NCBI RefSeq assembly: GCF_003946605.1
Contig: NZ_RHOQ01000007.1
Span: forward strand, 1-33,995
DNA: 33,995 bases
Reading direction: 5' to 3'
DNA from: Companilactobacillus baiquanensis
GTDB lineage: Bacteria > Bacillota > Bacilli > Lactobacillales > Lactobacillaceae
Positions 18,807 through 27,425 of this stretch are shown here, in pieces. Position 1 is the stretch's first letter, and every line of letters starts with the position of its first letter. Below the pieces are notes generated by a model. The model was not told where the DNA came from and ran no database searches. It saw only the letters and a list, made by a program, of their open reading frames with translations. A program made the position numbers and the translations under genes.

Positions 18807-18917
18807 GCGTGACAGAAGGCAGAGGCCTCCGCTTATCTACGAATATTGAACAATTGAAAGTACACAATTATTCGATATTCTAGGATATGCTCGGTCTCTA
18901 ACCGCCTTCCGTCACGC
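18807..18917 (+). repeat. palindromic structured element, copy B
   Basis: A 111-nt hairpin homologous to copy A. The outer stem is GCGTGAC-A-GAAGGC (18807-18820) with GCCTTC-C-GTCACGC (18904-18917), with one mismatch. Then AGAGGCC pairs with GGTCTCT (18893-18899) with one G-U. TATC/TA pairs across a bulged G, and a 16-position apical stem (18841-18856 with 18865-18880) has loop AAAGTACA. Differences from copy A are mostly paired changes. It lies between the terminator at 18756-18789 and the pepQ stop codon. It is therefore downstream of genes on both strands, and pepQ transcripts would carry its complement. Confidence 0.9.
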
Positions 18918-18921
18918 TCTG

Positions 18922-20025
18922 TTATTCTTCAATGTAAGTTAATTCTTTACTTGTATGTGTAAATGGTTTGCAGCCATCTTCTGTGATATATACACAATCC
19001 TCAATTCTAACTCCTGCAACATTAGGAATATAGATCCCTGGTTCAATCGAGAAGCACATGCCAGGTTTTAGAACCATGTCGTTACCTTCCATTATTGAAG
19101 GGAATTCATGTTCAGATTGACCCATACCATGTCCTAATCTATGAATGAAGTATTCACCATAGCCAGCCTTTGTAATCACGTCACGTGCGACTTTATCAAG
19201 TTCTGCAGCCGTTATTCCAGGTTTAGCAGCATCCATAGCGGCATATTGAGCCTCTAAGTCAACTTTATAGATATCAAGTGACTTCTCATCAGGTTTTCCA
19301 AAAGCAACCGTTCTGGAGGCGTCACTGATGTATCCATTATGAACAGTACCAAGATCAAATAAGATCAATTCATTCTTCTTAAGTAGATTTTTTTCGGCTG
19401 CTCCATGTGGATTAGCGGCATTGGCACCAGCTTGCACGATCGTGTCGAAACTCATGTGCATAACACCTTTTTTCATCATGGCATATTCAATTTCTGCCAC
19501 AACATCTTGTTCTGTACGTCCTTCTTTTATTGCGTTGAAGGCAACTGAAAAGGCGTAGTCAGCTTCTTCACCAGCGGCGATCAATTCTTTGATCTCAGCA
19601 TCAGTTTTAATTAATTTGGCATTTTCCATATAACGAGATAAGTTTTCAGGGAAGTCAGCATTTGGAAATTGTTCTCTGATAGCTTCAAATTTATCAACTG
19701 AAAGGTCATCTTTTTCAATACCCCAGTGTAATGGGTTGGCAGTCACATCTTTAATATGACCAGCAATCAAATCAAAAGGTTTTTCGTGATCCAAGTATCC
19801 GAAAACATCTTGATCCCAACCTGCTTTTTTAGCAGATTCCACTTCTAGTTGAGGTGCAAACAAGAATGGGTCTTTGTCAGGGAAAACTAGTAGTGCAAGG
19901 ATTCTTTCAACTGGTTCACTATAAAATCCAGTGAAATATTGAATATCCGTAGGATTAGATATATAAGCAATATCCAAGTCCTTTTGAGCTAAATATTTTT
20001 GTAAATCTAGTAGTTGTTTCTTCAT
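18922..20025 (-). CDS. pepQ: Xaa-Pro dipeptidase
   Basis: A cytosolic M24 metallopeptidase that cleaves Xaa-Pro dipeptides. With the start at ATG 20025 the protein is 367 aa, the usual PepQ length. The dinuclear metal ligands are visible: Asp224 and Asp235 in FDLGTVHNGYISDASRT, His299 in HRLGHGMG, Glu328 in SIEPGIY and Glu342 in VRIEDC. GGGAG lies 8 nt before this ATG. A GTG at 20034 and a TTG at 20031 sit too close to the site. It is divergent from ccpA, the classic lactobacillar arrangement. Confidence 0.96.
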   Translation of the reverse strand: MKKQLLDLQKYLAQKDLDIAYISNPTDIQYFTGFYSEPVERILALLVFPDKDPFLFAPQLEVESAKKAGWDQDVFGYLDHEKPFDLIAGHIKDVTANPLHWGIEKDDLSVDKFEAIREQFPNADFPENLSRYMENAKLIKTDAEIKELIAAGEEADYAFSVAFNAIKEGRTEQDVVAEIEYAMMKKGVMHMSFDTIVQAGANAANPHGAAEKNLLKKNELILFDLGTVHNGYISDASRTVAFGKPDEKSLDIYKVDLEAQYAAMDAAKPGITAAELDKVARDVITKAGYGEYFIHRLGHGMGQSEHEFPSIMEGNDMVLKPGMCFSIEPGIYIPNVAGVRIEDCVYITEDGCKPFTHTSKELTYIEE

Positions 20026-20062
20026 TTCCAACACTCCCTTTTTAAATCAAAATTCAATTAAG

Positions 20063-20071
20063 AGTATAACA
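20063..20071 (-). promoter_or_regulatory. extended -10 promoter of pepQ
   Basis: The minus strand reads TGTTATACT, an extended -10 with no good -35. It lies 38 bp before the pepQ start. Confidence 0.5.
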
Positions 20072-20124
20072 CTGAAAACACTATTTTCTGATTGAAAAAT
20101 TATGAAAACTTGTCATATTAATGT

Positions 20125-20138
20125 GGAAAACGCTTGCA
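20125..20138. promoter_or_regulatory. cre operator in the pepQ-ccpA intergenic region
   Basis: GGAAAACGCTTGCA matches 13 of 14 positions of the catabolite-responsive element bound by CcpA; only the first T is G. It overlaps TTGCAA (20134-20139), which with TAAATT (20157-20162) after 17 nt could be the ccpA promoter. Autorepression of ccpA, with possible effects on pepQ, is the likely use. This arrangement is known from other lactobacilli. Confidence 0.82.
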
Positions 20139-20202
20139 ACATGGCTTATTTTCTGATAAATTAAACTTATCTAAATGAAAATTTGAGAGAGTGAATATAA
20201 AA

Positions 20203-21204
20203 ATGGAAAAAAAAGTAGTAACTATCTACGATGTCGCCGAGGCAGCTAACGTATCTATGGCAACTATTTCTCGGGTCGTTAATGGGAATGCTAATGTCAA
20301 AGAAGAGACTAGAAAAAGGGTATTGGAAGTTATTGATCGCCTTAACTACCGCCCTAATGCTGTTGCAAGGGGATTAGCAAGTAAGAAGAGTACCACGATC
20401 GGTGTTATTTTACCTGATATAACTGATCTTTATTATGCCTCCCTAGCAAAGGGAATCGATGATGTTGCTTCAATGTACAAATATAATATCATACTGACAA
20501 GTATTCAAGAATCAGTGGGCGATGAGGAACAAATCTTGAATAACTTACTTTCAAAGCAAGTTGATGGTTTGATTTACATGGGCAAACAACTATCTAAAAA
20601 ATTGAAGCGTACATTGGCGAACTCAAAGACACCAATCGTTTTGGCAGGTTCTGTCGATAAGAACAACGAAGCAGCTAGTGTAAATATCGACTTTACAGAT
20701 GCTGTATGCAGTGTAGTTAATCAATTAGTCCAAAACGGACATAAGAAAATTGCTTTTGTTGGTGGAAGTCTTGAAAACCCAATTGATGGTAAATTCAGAC
20801 TTGATGGATATAAAAAAGCATTAAAGAAAGCTCATATTAACTTTTCATCTAATTTAGTTTTTGAAGCAGAATATTCAGTTCGTGCTGGAGAAGCCATGTG
20901 GGATGCTGTTAAGAATAGTGGAGCCACTGCTGCCTATGTTACAGAAGATCTACTAGCTTCAGGTTTATTGAATTCAGCCGTAAAATCTGGCATTAAGATC
21001 CCAGATGATTTTGAGATCATTACAAGTAATGACACCATTCTTTGTGAAGTAACTCGTCCAAAGATGAGTTCAATCGAGGAACCACTTTATGATATTGGTG
21101 CTGTTGCCATGCGTTTGTTAACTAAGATGATGAACCAAGAACAAATCGATGAAAATACAATTAAATTACCATATAGCATCGTAAAACGTGAATCAACTAA
21201 GTAA
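20203..21204 (+). CDS. ccpA: catabolite control protein A
   Basis: The LacI-family master regulator of carbon catabolite control, acting with HPr-Ser-P on cre sites. With the start at ATG 20203 it is 333 aa, as in other CcpA proteins. The helix-turn-helix is at the N-terminus (TIYDVAEAANVSMATISRVV), followed by the hinge with NYRPNAVARGLASKK and a periplasmic-binding-like core. GAGAGAG (20185-20191) is the ribosome-binding site. An upstream GTG at 20191 overlaps it. A cre site lies in its promoter region and a bidirectional terminator follows. Confidence 0.95.
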   Translation: MEKKVVTIYDVAEAANVSMATISRVVNGNANVKEETRKRVLEVIDRLNYRPNAVARGLASKKSTTIGVILPDITDLYYASLAKGIDDVASMYKYNIILTSIQESVGDEEQILNNLLSKQVDGLIYMGKQLSKKLKRTLANSKTPIVLAGSVDKNNEAASVNIDFTDAVCSVVNQLVQNGHKKIAFVGGSLENPIDGKFRLDGYKKALKKAHINFSSNLVFEAEYSVRAGEAMWDAVKNSGATAAYVTEDLLASGLLNSAVKSGIKIPDDFEIITSNDTILCEVTRPKMSSIEEPLYDIGAVAMRLLTKMMNQEQIDENTIKLPYSIVKRESTK

Positions 21205-21235
21205 AAAAAATAGACCATTAAGGTCTATTTTTTTT
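21205..21235. terminator. bidirectional terminator after ccpA
   Basis: TAGACC/GGTCTA with a 5-nt loop, flanked by six A on the left and a run of T on the right. The stop codon of the convergent small membrane protein gene lies inside the right arm. Confidence 0.92.
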
Positions 21236-21524
21236 CGCTAATACGTTCTTTATGAAAATCCCAAATAATAACGATAATATATCCAAAGGTAATCAGTGTT
21301 AAACCACCAGTAACGACCGCATTCAATTCATAGGGAAGATTTACAAATCCCGTTAGAAGAGAATAGAGGGTATTTAGTAAGACGATTAGAGCAAGGATAA
21401 ATGGTTTATCGATAATTTTTAAATTATTTTTAGATTTATAAATTGTGAAGCCAACCATAAAGGCAATTAATAAAATGGCTACGACATAAAGAGTGTTCTG
21501 TAAGAATATCGGGCTAAAATACAT
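21225..21524 (-). CDS. small hydrophobic membrane protein, unrecognised
   Basis: A 99-aa protein with three likely membrane segments (about residues 8-28, 38-60 and 67-90) and a short basic tail ending ERISEKK. I do not recognise a family or catalytic motif. The reverse-strand ATG at 21524 is preceded by AAAGGAGC, a good ribosome-binding site, which supports a real gene. It is monocistronic, convergent with ccpA, and its stop codon is inside their shared terminator. Confidence 0.72.
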   Translation of the reverse strand: MYFSPIFLQNTLYVVAILLIAFMVGFTIYKSKNNLKIIDKPFILALIVLLNTLYSLLTGFVNLPYELNAVVTGGLTLITFGYIIVIIWDFHKERISEKK

Positions 21525-21604
21525 ATATATGCTCCTTTGTTTTTAACCGTCTCATTTTATCATTAATTTAGCTTTAGATAAAATAAATTTCTTCGTTCAA
21601 AATA

Positions 21605-21642
21605 ATAAGCCCAGCAATCTAAATTCGGATTGTTGGGCTTAT
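21605..21642 (-). terminator. terminator after the class A PBP gene
   Basis: ATAAGCCCAGCAATC and GATTGTTGGGCTTAT form a 15-bp stem with one non-Watson-Crick pair. T-rich sequence follows on either strand (TTATTATTTT on the minus strand). It lies just after the end of the PBP gene. Confidence 0.82.
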
Positions 21643-21660
21643 CTTTTATATGTACAAAAG

Positions 21661-24342
21661 CTATTCAGTTGTAGGATCGATTATACCGGCCTCACCAGAA
21701 CCACCAGTCGAGCCAGCACTGCTTGATTCATCTGTAACTGCGGTAGTTCCACCGCTTGATCCAGAACTACCAGTACCAGTTTCAGAAGTACCGTTACTTG
21801 TAGTTGTGTTCGTAGTTCTAGAGGTGCTTGTAGAAGTAGAACTGTTTGTTGTGACATCTGAAGAATCATTATTATTGGTGCTATTACTAAATCCTGAAGT
21901 CCGTCCGCTACCATTTTCTGAAGCAAGTTCATCAGAAGATTTAGAATCATCTCCAAGTTGTTTAACGACACCATATCCATTGCTCTTACCAAAGTAATTA
22001 TCCCAGAAGAGTTTATAATTCTTACTCTTACCACCAATGGCAAAGTCTGAATAGGACATGTCTTTAGGTTTTCCTTTGTAATAGAGCGAAGTAGTTGTGT
22101 GTTGGTTAACTTTAGAAGTAATACCGTTGTATTCGATCGTACCGGTTGATGTACCAGTTTCTTTATCAACTTTATAAGAATCAACGCCCGCAGGTTTAGT
22201 AAATTTCTTATGTACGTTCATGACACCGGGATCTTCTTTATAAACCGCATTGGCCATATTAGCCCAAATTTCTTGGTTAAGATCGGTTGAATTACTTGCC
22301 AAGTTGTAATTATTACCATAGAAATTATCATAACCGATCCAAGAAGCCATAGTGACTCCATCGGTACTTCCGATAAACCAATTATCACGATAGTTATTAG
22401 AGGTACCAGTCTTACCAAAGAGATTCTTGGTACTAAAGTTTGCCTCATATGAAAGGGCAGAAGCAGTACCTTTTGTGACAACGCCGTGTAGCATGTTCTT
22501 AATAATGTATGAAGTCTGTTTGGTAAAGACACGAGTTTTAGAACTTTTGTGTTTGTAGATTTGTTTTCCAGATGGTTCGGTTACGTCTTTAACGACATAT
22601 GGATCGACATGGACACCCTTATTAGCAAAAGTTGAAAAGGCACTAGCTTGTTTTAGAACTGATACACCTTTATCCATACCACCAAGGGTAATACCAAGTT
22701 GTGCGTATTCTTTATTACTTATATCGATACCCATTTTTGTCATATATGATTTTGAACTGACATTTTTTGAACGAATGTAATTATACAAGTTAACAGCAGG
22801 TATATTATATGACTCTTCCAAAGCTTCACGAGCTGAAAGGAATTTATTTTGAATAGTTTCACCGTAATCAGTTGGTGCGTATCCTTTATATTTAGTCTTA
22901 AAGTCAGCTAGCATTGTTTGCGAACCGATTAAACCATTTTCAATTGCCGGTGCATAAGTAATTAATGGCTTGATCGATGATCCAGGTGATCTTTGAGTAT
23001 CAAAGGCATGATTAATTTGTGATTTCTTAAAATTAACACCACCAACAAAAGCTAGGACCTGACCAGTTTTATTGTCTAATAGGACAGAACCATTTTGCAC
23101 TGGTTCTGATACTTTAATAGATTTACCAGTATTAGGGTCTTTTGCATTATCGGTATGGACCGTACCAAGATTTCCTTTATACAATTGAGCTTGTTTATTC
23201 ATAGCAACATATAGATCTTTGTTTATAGTGCTGTGAATTTTATAATTTTTACTGTGTAGTTCAGTATCAGCTTGAGTATAGTATTTGTCATACAATGCTT
23301 TGTCTTTTTTCAAGGTACTGTATTCTAGGCCATCATTTTTAGCTAAACGTTTAATAAGGATCGTTCGAGCTTGTTCAGTTAAAGTGTTGTAAAGATAGCC
23401 ATATTTAATACTCTTTGAATCAGCTTTAGCAGGTTTTTGGAAATCGCTCTTGAGGTCAAACTTACGAGCTTGATCATATTGTGTCTTTGTAATTTTATTA
23501 TCACGATACATTCTAAATAGAACAATATTCTTACGTTTCAAACCTAAGCTATAATCATCTTTTAATTTACCCTTCATGTCGTATGGAGTGTAAATGGAAG
23601 GGCTCTGTGGTAATCCGGCAATGAAAGCAGATTCGGCTATGTTTAGTTCTTTGGCACTTTTACCAAAAAGACCTTGTGCTGCCGCACTGACACCTTGAAT
23701 ATTTTGCCCTTTATTATTACGACCAAAAGTGGCAGCGTTCAAATAATCTTCAAGGATCTCTTTTTTAGTAAAGTATTTATCAACACGCATGGCCAAGAAT
23801 ATTTCAACAGCTTTACGTTTCCAAGTAGTTTCTGAAGACAATAACTGCATTTTAACTGTTTGTTGAGTCAAAGTGGATCCACCTGTTTGAGCACCAATAC
23901 CCGTAATATCAGAAATGATTGCACGAACAATTGATTTAGGGACAACGCCGTTGTGGCGATAAAAATCACTATCTTCAGTCGAAACGATAGCTTTTTTTAG
24001 GTAAGGTGACATTTCAGATAAGGAAATACTTTTTCCAGTAAGATCTCTTTGAAGGTTTTCAATTTTCTCACCATTAGAAAAATAAAGAGTTGCTGAATTA
24101 TTAACATCTTGTAGTTGTGATCTCATCTCATGCTTAGTCGGAACTTGAACCTGACTAGTCAATGATGAAACATATCCTACACCAAGACCAAATGCCAATC
24201 CCATGAGAATTAAAATGCCAGCCAAAGAATAGAGGATGATCCTACGAATGATCTCTACTGTTAAGTTGGCTCTTGTAGCAAAGTCAGACCAGCTTTTGAT
24301 ACTTTTAAAGCTTTCGACGATGCTATTCCATAAATTTTTCAC
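21661..24342 (-). CDS. bifunctional class A penicillin-binding protein
   Basis: Polymerises glycan strands and cross-links peptidoglycan at the outer membrane face. The 893-aa protein has a cytoplasmic N-terminus and one membrane anchor (about 34-58). The GT51 transglycosylase domain carries Glu123 in STEDSDFYRHNG and the TGGSTLTQQ motif (153-161). The transpeptidase domain has SSIK (Ser455), SYN (511-513) and KTGTS (644-648). The last ~80 residues are low-complexity Ser/Thr/Gly/Asn, probably a wall-spanning or disordered tail. It starts at GTG 24342 with AAAGGGG upstream. Length and tail fit PBP1A/2A-type proteins; I do not assign a paralogue name. Confidence 0.95.
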   Translation of the reverse strand: MKNLWNSIVESFKSIKSWSDFATRANLTVEIIRRIILYSLAGILILMGLAFGLGVGYVSSLTSQVQVPTKHEMRSQLQDVNNSATLYFSNGEKIENLQRDLTGKSISLSEMSPYLKKAIVSTEDSDFYRHNGVVPKSIVRAIISDITGIGAQTGGSTLTQQTVKMQLLSSETTWKRKAVEIFLAMRVDKYFTKKEILEDYLNAATFGRNNKGQNIQGVSAAAQGLFGKSAKELNIAESAFIAGLPQSPSIYTPYDMKGKLKDDYSLGLKRKNIVLFRMYRDNKITKTQYDQARKFDLKSDFQKPAKADSKSIKYGYLYNTLTEQARTILIKRLAKNDGLEYSTLKKDKALYDKYYTQADTELHSKNYKIHSTINKDLYVAMNKQAQLYKGNLGTVHTDNAKDPNTGKSIKVSEPVQNGSVLLDNKTGQVLAFVGGVNFKKSQINHAFDTQRSPGSSIKPLITYAPAIENGLIGSQTMLADFKTKYKGYAPTDYGETIQNKFLSAREALEESYNIPAVNLYNYIRSKNVSSKSYMTKMGIDISNKEYAQLGITLGGMDKGVSVLKQASAFSTFANKGVHVDPYVVKDVTEPSGKQIYKHKSSKTRVFTKQTSYIIKNMLHGVVTKGTASALSYEANFSTKNLFGKTGTSNNYRDNWFIGSTDGVTMASWIGYDNFYGNNYNLASNSTDLNQEIWANMANAVYKEDPGVMNVHKKFTKPAGVDSYKVDKETGTSTGTIEYNGITSKVNQHTTTSLYYKGKPKDMSYSDFAIGGKSKNYKLFWDNYFGKSNGYGVVKQLGDDSKSSDELASENGSGRTSGFSNSTNNNDSSDVTTNSSTSTSTSRTTNTTTSNGTSETGTGSSGSSGGTTAVTDESSSAGSTGGSGEAGIIDPTTE

Positions 24343-24381
24343 TTTTAAATAAACCCCTTTAAAAAGTTACATATGGTTAAT

Positions 24382-24410
24382 TATATAATAAAAATCTTTC
24401 ATAAGTACAA
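24382..24410 (-). promoter_or_regulatory. promoter of the class A PBP gene
   Basis: The minus strand reads TTGTAC (24410-24405), a 17-nt spacer, then TATATA (24387-24382), with AT following. It lies 40 bp before the GTG start and just after the pepV terminator. Confidence 0.6.
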
Positions 24411-24413
24411 AAA

Positions 24414-24456
24414 CAAAAAAAGTTCTATGGGAAAAGGCTCTCCACAGAACTTTTTA
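24414..24456 (-). terminator. terminator after pepV
   Basis: AAAGTTCT-A-TGG pairs with CCA-C-AGAACTTT, with one mismatch and an 11-nt loop. The minus strand then reads a T-run into GTTTTTG. It separates pepV from the PBP promoter. Confidence 0.85.
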
Positions 24457-24467
24457 TGGATAAAAAA

Positions 24468-25862
24468 TTATTTAATTAAACGATAAATTGCATCGGCATA
24501 TATTGCGGTAGCTTTTTGTAACTTAGCTAAATCAATGTATTCATTTGGTTGATGCATAACGTTTTCATCGTTAGGGAACATAGCTCCAAAGGCGATACCT
24601 TTTTTAAGGATACGACCATATGTACCACCACCGACTGTATATGCAGGACTGTCGTCACCAGTATGATCTTTATATGCAGTTAATAATGCTTGAACTAGTG
24701 GGTCATCAGCTGGTACGAAATGTGGTAATTGATTGTGGCCCTTAATAGTAGCAGTAACTTTTTTAGGTAAATGCTGGTTAATTTTATCAGTTAAACTTTG
24801 TCCATCGTCACCTTTAGGATAACGAATATTTAATAGAATTGAAGCGTTATTTTCATCGAATTTGAAAATATTAGGTGAAACGGTAAGATCACCCATAACT
24901 TCATGTGTATTGGCAATTCCTAGAGTTTTACCGGCAAAATCTAAGTGTAATGATTCAACGATAAATTGGAAATATTGTCTTTGACGATCATTAAGATTTA
25001 ATTTTGTCAGGAATAAAGCTAGATAAGTTGCTGCATTTATACCAACTGCTGGCTGCATAGCATGGGCACCCTTACCAATGACATGGATAGTTGCTTCGTC
25101 ATCATTTAAATCGATCGAACCTTTGATTTCGGGATGACCAGTTAGAAATTGATTAAATAAATCTTGAAGTTCTTCAACTTTAAGGTCAGTTAAATCAATT
25201 ACTGCGTCAGCATTTTGTGGAACCATATTTGCTACAATTCCACTTTCAAAACTTTTTACTAGGCCATCTGATGGGTTAGGGAATTGCACGTCGAATGAAA
25301 CAATTCCTTTTTCACCATTGATAGCAGGAAATTGCGCGTCAGGTGAAAAACCAACTTCAGGCATTGTCTCTGTCTTCATGTAGTGGTTAATACCGACCCA
25401 ATCGTTTTCCTCATCAGTACCTAAGATAAGTTGCACTTTTTTGCTAACAGGCAAATTTAGTTCTTTTATGATTTTTAAAGCATAGTAAGCACCCAATCCA
25501 GGTCCTTTATCATCACTAGAACCACGTGCATATAATTTGCCATCTTTAATAACTGGTTTAAATGGATCTGTATTCCAACCTGGACCTTCAGGAACAACAT
25601 CAACGTGTGCAAGGATACCGATAGGTTCACCGTCACCATATTCAATGCGTCCAGCTAAATTATCAACATTTTTTGTTTCAAAACCATCTCTTTTACCGAA
25701 GTTCAAAAATGTCTTAAGTGCCTTTGCAGGTCCTGGACCTAATGGATATTCCTCAGTTTTATGTTCAACATCACGTTGGCTGTTGATACTTAATAATTCT
25801 GATAGATCATTAAGCATTTCATCTGAGCGATGTGAAACTTCTTTTTCCCAATCTATAGCCAT
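24468..25862 (-). CDS. pepV: dipeptidase PepV (M20 family)
   Basis: A cytosolic zinc dipeptidase and amino-peptidase-like enzyme used in peptide catabolism by lactic acid bacteria. The 464-aa length is typical. Metal-site residues are visible in ILAHVDVVPEG (His86, Asp88), RGSSDDKGP (Asp117-Asp118), GTDEEND (Glu151-Glu152), FSPDAQFP (Asp175) and the C-terminal MHQPNEY histidine. A lid domain lies between about 180 and 380. The ATG at 25862 has a GGGAGG site on the minus strand. The gene is monocistronic, with a terminator behind it. Confidence 0.95.
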   Translation of the reverse strand: MAIDWEKEVSHRSDEMLNDLSELLSINSQRDVEHKTEEYPLGPGPAKALKTFLNFGKRDGFETKNVDNLAGRIEYGDGEPIGILAHVDVVPEGPGWNTDPFKPVIKDGKLYARGSSDDKGPGLGAYYALKIIKELNLPVSKKVQLILGTDEENDWVGINHYMKTETMPEVGFSPDAQFPAINGEKGIVSFDVQFPNPSDGLVKSFESGIVANMVPQNADAVIDLTDLKVEELQDLFNQFLTGHPEIKGSIDLNDDEATIHVIGKGAHAMQPAVGINAATYLALFLTKLNLNDRQRQYFQFIVESLHLDFAGKTLGIANTHEVMGDLTVSPNIFKFDENNASILLNIRYPKGDDGQSLTDKINQHLPKKVTATIKGHNQLPHFVPADDPLVQALLTAYKDHTGDDSPAYTVGGGTYGRILKKGIAFGAMFPNDENVMHQPNEYIDLAKLQKATAIYADAIYRLIK

Positions 25863-25932
25863 GTTTTTAAAAAGCCTCCCTATGGAAATATTCTTTTAAT
25901 TCTACCAAATGATTAACTTTATGGCGAATTTA

Positions 25933-27354
25933 TTAAATTTGATTGATCGAATTATTGTTGTTTTTTATTGGAAAAATCAAATTCAAACTATTGAAATCAC
26001 GTATTAATTTAGCACGTTTTAAGTGTTGATCGGTGCTGGGTCTAAGATATAAATTGTTTTCCAATAAGTCAAGGTTCTTAAATCTTTGACCGACTGGTAA
26101 ATCGTAATAACTTTCTTTACTGTCATTCCCAAGATAATTATCAGGATTAAGCTGGATCAAAACATCTTTGGCATTTATCCAACCGTTATTTAATTTTAAC
26201 CAGACTTGAGTACCGAGCTTTTGAACGGTTAGGATTCGCTTGGCTTTATTGTATTCTAAGCGATCGGTAATACTATTTTTTTTGCGTGGATCACTGTATA
26301 AGTAGTTATTTTGTTCTTGACCTCTAAAAATTGCTTTTGCACCAAAATAAGGACGTAACTCATTTAGAGCAGAATCAGAATTAAATCCTTCCGCATTGGC
26401 AAAAGAATTTTCACCTAGTTGAACATATTCTTCACCTTGGAATTTGATAACATTAGTAATGTGAAAGCCATCTAGTGGACGTACTTCACGCTTAGTTTTT
26501 ACTAGACGGTATGGATTCTCGTAAATTGGTTCGTCCTTAGTTCCTAAATAGTAAACATTTTGATTAAGGACTTCACTTTTTGATTGATTTTTAAGTTCGC
26601 GGTATTCGTTACCAGTAGCCGGATAATTTGTAACAACACCATCGATCGGCATGTTTACTAGAGAATTCCATTTGCTGGGACTCTCATTCATTTCATCCCA
26701 GACGTAAACGGACTTGTTCATTGCATGTAAAGCGTTGATAATATCAGGAGTAACGATGTTTGATGATAAGTTAACCCCGGTTACGTATTGTAAGACATCA
26801 AAATTTACTCTTTTAGTGGTACCGGCAATAAAAATACGAGGGATACTTGGCATTAATTCAGCTTCGTTTTGAAGACTCTTAGTTGAGAACGAATGGAACA
26901 TAACTCGATTTTGCATGCCGTATTTATCAATAGCTTCTTTTAAAAGTTCCTCCATATTTTGAGGATTACCTTTTTTAGTCTTTTTAGTTTCAATTAAAAA
27001 TTTGGCTTTAGGATTGTTTTTATAATGTGCAAAAACTTGATCCAGACTGTGGATCGGTTCACCATTTTCTTGATGTAACTGACTTAGAGTGGAAAAGTTG
27101 TTTTGAGATACGATCATCGAAGATCCGGTAATTCTTTCGAGATTTTTATCGTGGGAAACGACCAAGACATTATCCTTAGAAACATGCAGATCTAGTTCGG
27201 CGTAATCTGCACCTTCGGAAAAGGCGGTGTCGAAACTTTCAAAGGTTTCCTCAGGAGCCTTGATTGGATCACCTCTGTGACCTATGACTTCAAAGCCGCT
27301 CATGAAAAGAAAAATGGAAAGTGACAACAAGAGGATTGTTTTTTTTGAGACCAT
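25933..27354 (-). CDS. membrane-anchored glycerophosphodiester phosphodiesterase-like protein
   Basis: A 473-aa protein. A hydrophobic N-terminal segment (residues 6-22) runs straight into the GDPD core, which starts VIGHRGDPIKAPEET and continues with AELDLHVSKD and VVSHD. These hold the His, Glu and Asp residues of the metal-dependent phosphodiester site. Such enzymes cleave glycerophosphodiesters, or lipoteichoic acid-related substrates, to glycerol 3-phosphate. The last ~220 residues form two modules ending FANAEGF and WINAKDVL, resembling SH3-like or SLAP-type wall-binding repeats; this is inference. There is no cysteine for lipoprotein anchoring. It is divergent from the 27426 gene. Confidence 0.87.
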   Translation of the reverse strand: MVSKKTILLLSLSIFLFMSGFEVIGHRGDPIKAPEETFESFDTAFSEGADYAELDLHVSKDNVLVVSHDKNLERITGSSMIVSQNNFSTLSQLHQENGEPIHSLDQVFAHYKNNPKAKFLIETKKTKKGNPQNMEELLKEAIDKYGMQNRVMFHSFSTKSLQNEAELMPSIPRIFIAGTTKRVNFDVLQYVTGVNLSSNIVTPDIINALHAMNKSVYVWDEMNESPSKWNSLVNMPIDGVVTNYPATGNEYRELKNQSKSEVLNQNVYYLGTKDEPIYENPYRLVKTKREVRPLDGFHITNVIKFQGEEYVQLGENSFANAEGFNSDSALNELRPYFGAKAIFRGQEQNNYLYSDPRKKNSITDRLEYNKAKRILTVQKLGTQVWLKLNNGWINAKDVLIQLNPDNYLGNDSKESYYDLPVGQRFKNLDLLENNLYLRPSTDQHLKRAKLIRDFNSLNLIFPIKNNNNSINQI

Positions 27355-27425
27355 AATTAACTCCCTAACTTTTTAGATATTATATACTAAATACGTAGTA
27401 ATAATTTGTGAGGTATTGAAGATAA

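Noticed and set aside
21650..21997. 115-codon plus-strand reading frame rich in Pro, Val and Leu
   Set aside because: It is the antisense shadow of the Ser/Thr-rich tail of the penicillin-binding protein.
21681..22184. 167-codon second frame inside the penicillin-binding protein gene
   Set aside because: It is a frame-shifted shadow of low-complexity coding sequence, with no ribosome-binding site of its own.
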